From SZUA-547 sp963669265 (GTDB lineage Bacteria; Pseudomonadota; Alphaproteobacteria; Rhodobacterales; Rhodobacteraceae): a DNA stretch of 64,000 nt. The position numbers and the translations under genes were made by a program. The stretch lies in contig OY769916.1 of NCBI GenBank assembly GCA_963669265.1, forward strand, positions 1,860,001 through 1,924,000, given 5' to 3'. Shown one piece after another: positions 60,680 to 64,000 of this stretch; positions within the stretch are counted from its first letter, which is position 1, and each line of letters begins with the position of its first letter. The notes beneath the pieces are model-generated. The model was given only the letters and a program-made list of their open reading frames with translations. It did no database searches and was not told the origin of the DNA.

Positions 60680-61819
60680 TTATCGCACTTTGTTTTTCAT
60701 GAGATGAGCGTCGAGCGCGGCGATACCAGCGTCGAGGTTCGACCGCCCGAAGCCAATGCGGAAATGGTCGATAGGCGTCGGACCCAAGTCCGAAGAATAA
60801 ATCGTGCTTGGCAGAAACAGCACGCCGCTTTCCTCAACCAGACTCGTTGTGAAAGCCTCCACGCCGTCCGCGCCTTTGTAGCGGGGAAAGGCCATGCAAG
60901 AACCGTCCGGCCTACGCCAATCGAACAATTCAGTATGCCGGGCGAAGAACGCGTCCCATTTCGGTAGGTTCTCGTCCACTAGGGCGCAGTTGCGCGCCAG
61001 GATATGCTCTCGGTTCCGAAGGGCGATCATCGTCAGCCGTTCGCTGGGGCCTGAATTACAGATCGACAAATAGTGCTTCAGCCGCTCCATTTTGGAGAGG
61101 ACTTCTGCGTCCTTGCAGGCGATCCATCCAATACGGAGGCCCGGCAGGCCATAGGACTTTGACATCACATTGAGCGACAGCCCGCGCTCATAGACGTCGG
61201 CGATAAATGGAAGATGCTGTGCATCGCTCGGTCCGAGCCCGTTGAAAATCTCATCGTGCAGAATGTAGACGCCATGCCGTCGGCAGAGATCGACCAGAGC
61301 CTGATACCTGTCCAAGGGCAGAATGGCGCCAGTGGGATTGTGCGGAAAGTTGATCGTCACCAAGCGCGTGTTCGGCCGGATCGCGTCCGCTACTCGGTCA
61401 ATGTCGAACGACCAGTTGTCGTCCGGGTCTAGCGGTACGCCCGTCGCTTCGCATATCGCGACCGGCAGGGTTTCATGGGACTGATAGTTGGGCGTCACCA
61501 CGATGGCGTGGCTGTCTCTGTCCAAGATCACATTGTTCGCCGCGAATATCCCCTCGCTGGCGCCGGCGAAGCAGAGGATTTCCGCCGCTGACCTCTGGTC
61601 GTACATACTGGCGATCGTCTCACGCAGATCAGTGGCGCCGAATGTTTCGGTGTATCCCAGCCACATGCCTTCGAACGCCTCGCGCTCCTCTGGGGTGGCC
61701 ATGGCGAGCAAGTCCCGCATCGACATGCTTTCCGCGTCCGACGCAGTCATGTGATAGCGCGCCTTGAATTCCCATTTCGAGAAATGCGTTTCCAGTCGAA
61801 AGTCGGGAAGTGTTGGCAT
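60680..61819 (-). CDS. PLP-dependent class I/II aminotransferase-like protein
   Basis: 379 residues. The fold-type I core has CFAGASEGIFAANNVIL, TINFPHNPTGAILP, VYILHDEIFNGLG and the Schiff-base lysine in VMSKSYGLPGLRIGW. The C-terminal domain ends FRIGFGRSNLDAGI with the substrate-carboxylate Arg. The N terminus HFSKWEFKARYHMTASDAESM resembles aminotransferase-like enzymes that act in specialised amino-acid pathways, including capreomycidine-synthase-type proteins. It is divergent from the ornithine-cyclodeaminase homologue; the two starts are 31 bp apart. Confidence 0.87.
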   Translation of the reverse strand: MPTLPDFRLETHFSKWEFKARYHMTASDAESMSMRDLLAMATPEEREAFEGMWLGYTETFGATDLRETIASMYDQRSAAEILCFAGASEGIFAANNVILDRDSHAIVVTPNYQSHETLPVAICEATGVPLDPDDNWSFDIDRVADAIRPNTRLVTINFPHNPTGAILPLDRYQALVDLCRRHGVYILHDEIFNGLGPSDAQHLPFIADVYERGLSLNVMSKSYGLPGLRIGWIACKDAEVLSKMERLKHYLSICNSGPSERLTMIALRNREHILARNCALVDENLPKWDAFFARHTELFDWRRPDGSCMAFPRYKGADGVEAFTTSLVEESGVLFLPSTIYSSDLGPTPIDHFRIGFGRSNLDAGIAALDAHLMKNKVR

Positions 61820-61850
61820 GGGCTGGGTTTTCTGCTTTTGAGGTCGAGAT

Positions 61851-62807
61851 ATGATTAGTTTAGGTCGAGACGAAATCGAAGGCCTTATCGATATGGCCGC
61901 AGCCGCCGACGCGATTGAAGACGCTTATCGCGCCGCGAGCCTTGGCAGGATCAATCTGCCGCCGGTGGGCTACATTGTTTTTCCCGAACTATCCGCAGAC
62001 TGTCACATCAAGTATGGCCACATTCAGGGCGAACCCACCTTTGTGGTCAAGATCGCAACCGGTTTCCCTCAAAACCCGGATCTTGGCTTACCCTCCGGCA
62101 ATGGGGTCATTCTGGTGCTTTCGGCGACCAACGGGCGGGTCGAGGCAGTCTTGCACGACGAAATGATGCTGACCGACATCCGCACCGGGTTGGGTGGTGC
62201 CATCACGTCTCGGCTGCTGGCGCGTGCTGACAGCAAGCGAGTATTGATCGTCGGGACCGGCCCGCAGTCGCAACGACAAGTGGAGGCGCATGCGGCTCTT
62301 CTGCCCGGCGCAGTTTCATTTGAGATTTGGGGTCGAAACCCATCGAAAGCCAAGGCCTTGGTGGCATCGCTTTCCGGAAGTTGGGATATTTCCCCTGCCA
62401 GCGACTTGGAACAGGCCGTCGGACGAGCGGACATAGTAGTCACGGCCACTGGATCTAGGGCTCCCCTGATCAAGTCGGAATGGGTGGCGTCCGGAACGCA
62501 CATTACCGCTGTCGGCGCCGATGCCCCCGGTAAGCAGGAACTTGACCCGACGCTCGTCGCCCGCGCCGAGGTGGTCGCCGTCGATCAGATAGCGCAATGC
62601 GTCGACCATGGGGAGGTGTCGCACGCTGTCGGGGAAGGCACCATAGTCGTGGAAAGCCTGAACGAGATCGGCGCAGTGCTGACGGACGCCAGTTTAGGAA
62701 GAACAGCGCCTGACCAGATCACCGTGTCGGACTTAACGGGGATTGCGGCGCAAGATATTGCCATGGCAAACACAGTGCTATCAGAATTTAGGAAACGGCA
62801 TCGTTAG
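61851..62807 (+). CDS. Ornithine cyclodeaminase / mu-crystallin family protein
   Basis: 318 residues. The N-terminal part has LINLPPVGYIVF-like sequence and HIKYGHIQGEPTFVVKIATGF with the lysine of the active site. MLTDIRTGLGGAITSRLLA follows and the NAD site is VLIVGTGPQSQRQVEAH. Conserved Asp lies in ITAVGADAPGKQELD. Family members are ornithine cyclodeaminases, ketimine reductases and 2,3-diaminopropionate-forming enzymes. The aminotransferase neighbour suggests an imine intermediate. The true reaction is not assignable. Confidence 0.87.
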   Translation: MISLGRDEIEGLIDMAAAADAIEDAYRAASLGRINLPPVGYIVFPELSADCHIKYGHIQGEPTFVVKIATGFPQNPDLGLPSGNGVILVLSATNGRVEAVLHDEMMLTDIRTGLGGAITSRLLARADSKRVLIVGTGPQSQRQVEAHAALLPGAVSFEIWGRNPSKAKALVASLSGSWDISPASDLEQAVGRADIVVTATGSRAPLIKSEWVASGTHITAVGADAPGKQELDPTLVARAEVVAVDQIAQCVDHGEVSHAVGEGTIVVESLNEIGAVLTDASLGRTAPDQITVSDLTGIAAQDIAMANTVLSEFRKRHR

Positions 62808-62920
62808 ACCACGATGTGCGCGCAGACTAGAAGTACGGAACTCGCTGAGAAGGCCTGAATGGCAGCTTTGTCCCGACTCCAGACGTCCGTGCAATGTGCA
62901 GCGAATGACCGAGTCGAGCC

Positions 62921-64000
62921 GATTGTGTTGAAAAAGCCGTTGGATTTTGGCCGGGTGGCTTCAGCTATCGGGCTGATCGTTTTGGATAATCTGCGCCTAG
63001 CCCGCCCACTTATCCGGCGATGGGCGCCATCGGCTTGAGCTTTGCCAGTTTCCGGAGGTTTTGGGCGGTCGCTGCGAGGGTGAATTCATCCTGGGCGCCG
63101 CAGGGTCCTCTTAATCGGAGCCGCCCCAGCCCGAGGATGCGTTTGAGGTGGGCGAACAGCATCTCGACTTTCTTGCGCCGCTTCTGCGCTGTTGGGTTGA
63201 ATTCAGAGGCGGTGCAGCGCCGCACGAAATCCCTGACGATTTCATACTTCTCTCTGTTGATGGCGCGCAAATCGGTGTTCGGGCAGCATTTCGGTTTGGA
63301 AGGGCAATTTAGGCAGTCGGCTTTCAACGCCCTGTATTTGCGCGCTTTCAGCCTTGGCGCTGTCCGAGCGGGATCGGAATATCGCCGTCTCGTGTGACGA
63401 AGTTCTTTGCCTTCCGGGCAGATGTATCGGTCGTTGTCCTCGTCCCAGGTGAAGTCGGACCGGGACCAGGTTCCGTCCTTGCGTTCCGATTTGTCGAACA
63501 CCGGGATGAATGGGAGGATCCGCCGTTTTATTGTCAGCCAGGTGAGGTTGTCGGATGATCCGTATGCCGTGTCAGCGGCGACCCAATCCGGCTTCAGGCC
63601 GAAGCGCTCTGTGGTCCGGTCGATCATCTTGCGCATCGCGCCTACCTCGGCGGACTTGTTCGACCGGCTGGCGTCCACATCCACGATGACGCCATGATCC
63701 GTGTCGATCAGGTAATTGTCGGAATAGGCGAAGAACGCCGGACCTTTCCGCGCCGCCGTCCATTGGCTGGCAGGGTCCGCATGAGCCGTGAACTTGGACT
63801 TGGCCGTCGTGGCCGCGCCGAAAGCGTCGAGATATTCGCGAACCGCTCGTGACGCATCATTGGGGTCGATCTCTCGGGATGCCCAGTCTTCCGGTTTGCT
63901 GGAATTCTGCTTCTGGACGTCCGCGACGATCAGGCTCGCATCCACGGCAAAGCCCTGTCCGCCGACAAGGCCCTCCTCCATGCAGCGCGTCACGGTCGCC
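62921..64000 (-). mobile_element. IS1182-family element, running off the window end
   Basis: The left end starts at GATTGTGTTGAAAAAGCCG and the first 549 bp are identical to the truncated copy at 13326-13874, in the same orientation. The rest of the element lies outside the window. Two direct copies about 49.6 kb apart can recombine or move the intervening DNA as a composite unit. Confidence 0.85.
63010..64000 (-). CDS. IS1182-family transposase, N terminus outside the window
   Basis: About 330 C-terminal residues are visible and the frame is open to the window edge, so no start is assigned. Catalytic residues of this DDE family can be seen: Asp in FAVDASLIVADV, Asp in WVAADTAYGSSDN and Glu in KVEMLFAHLKRILGLG. 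A cysteine-rich segment (LKADCLNCPSKPKCCP) is also typical. The frame is intact, unlike the 13.4-kb copy. Confidence 0.9.
   Translation of the reverse strand, partial: ATVTRCMEEGLVGGQGFAVDASLIVADVQKQNSSKPEDWASREIDPNDASRAVREYLDAFGAATTAKSKFTAHADPASQWTAARKGPAFFAYSDNYLIDTDHGVIVDVDASRSNKSAEVGAMRKMIDRTTERFGLKPDWVAADTAYGSSDNLTWLTIKRRILPFIPVFDKSERKDGTWSRSDFTWDEDNDRYICPEGKELRHTRRRYSDPARTAPRLKARKYRALKADCLNCPSKPKCCPNTDLRAINREKYEIVRDFVRRCTASEFNPTAQKRRKKVEMLFAHLKRILGLGRLRLRGPCGAQDEFTLAATAQNLRKLAKLKPMAPIAG

Noticed and set aside
1..64000. CRISPR arrays, rRNA genes, replication origin, toxin-antitoxin or phage-defence systems
   Set aside because: No regularly spaced repeats, rRNA-like segments, Rep/Par proteins or recognisable defence genes were found while reading the window.

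Overview
This 64-kb window is high-GC alphaproteobacterial DNA. The dense ABC/TRAP sugar-acid transport operons, FCD-type GntR and LacI regulators, ATGA-coupled genes and the set of IS6, IS3 and IS1182 elements suggest a Rhodobacterales or Hyphomicrobiales accessory replicon or genomic island. No rRNA gene, intact tRNA gene or CRISPR array is visible. All assignments rest on reading motifs, not on database searches.

Layout. (1) 1-754: the end of a branched-chain amino-acid ABC operon (livG tail, livF). (2) 1.6-12.2 kb: a polyol/ketose operon. Tandem palindromic operators precede a binding protein, two permeases, a 62-residue membrane protein, two MalK-type ATPases, a DhaK-DhaL kinase, a LacI regulator, a TIM-barrel isomerase and a Gfo/Idh/MocA dehydrogenase. 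It breaks off at a FGGY-kinase stub cut by an IS6 element, beyond which lies an acyl-CoA synthetase tail. (3) 13.3-15.1 kb: an IS1182 remnant cut by an IS3 element. (4) 15.3-35.2 kb: a large sugar-acid region. It holds a degenerate 6-phosphogluconolactonase-like gene, the nickel-pincer cofactor genes larC-larE-larB with a GntR regulator, and a TRAP transporter with a LarA-family racemase/epimerase. Convergent to that lies a long minus-strand operon: an RbsABC-type importer, SMP-30 lactonase, dehydrogenases, RraA-like aldolase, DgoK, DgoA, cupin and methylglyoxal synthase. (5) 35.2-42.6 kb: a second GntR regulator, a second RbsABC-type importer, an epimerase-like protein, a uronate-dehydrogenase-like enzyme and a quinone oxidoreductase. 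(6) 42.7-50.1 kb: a uronate/mannonate block (UxuA, KDG kinase, GntR, SDR, TRAP transporter). (7) 50.4-56.3 kb: a recombination module of two small ORFs, two tyrosine recombinases and one serine recombinase in a coupled operon. (8) 56.6-62.8 kb: a Tat-exported metallo-hydrolase, oxidoreductase and TetR unit, then a TyrA-like dehydrogenase, an aminotransferase and an ornithine-cyclodeaminase homologue. (9) 62.9 kb to the end: a second IS1182 copy.

Two structural observations link the blocks. A 21-bp sequence matching the 3' end of an initiator-type tRNA-Met gene occurs in direct orientation at 15222 and 56243, the second copy inside the end of the serine recombinase, so the catabolic segment may be a ~41-kb integrated island. 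A GntR-type palindrome (core TCTGATATATCAGA) recurs upstream of the 6PGL-like gene, the TRAP/larA and regulator/lar operons, the SMP-30/first ABC operon and the second ABC operon. It occurs as an exact 18-bp inverse pair at 16452 and 35225. The inference is one regulon in which imported sugar acids are processed by a nickel-pincer-dependent racemase or epimerase and 2-keto-3-deoxy-sugar-acid enzymes to pyruvate and triose phosphate.
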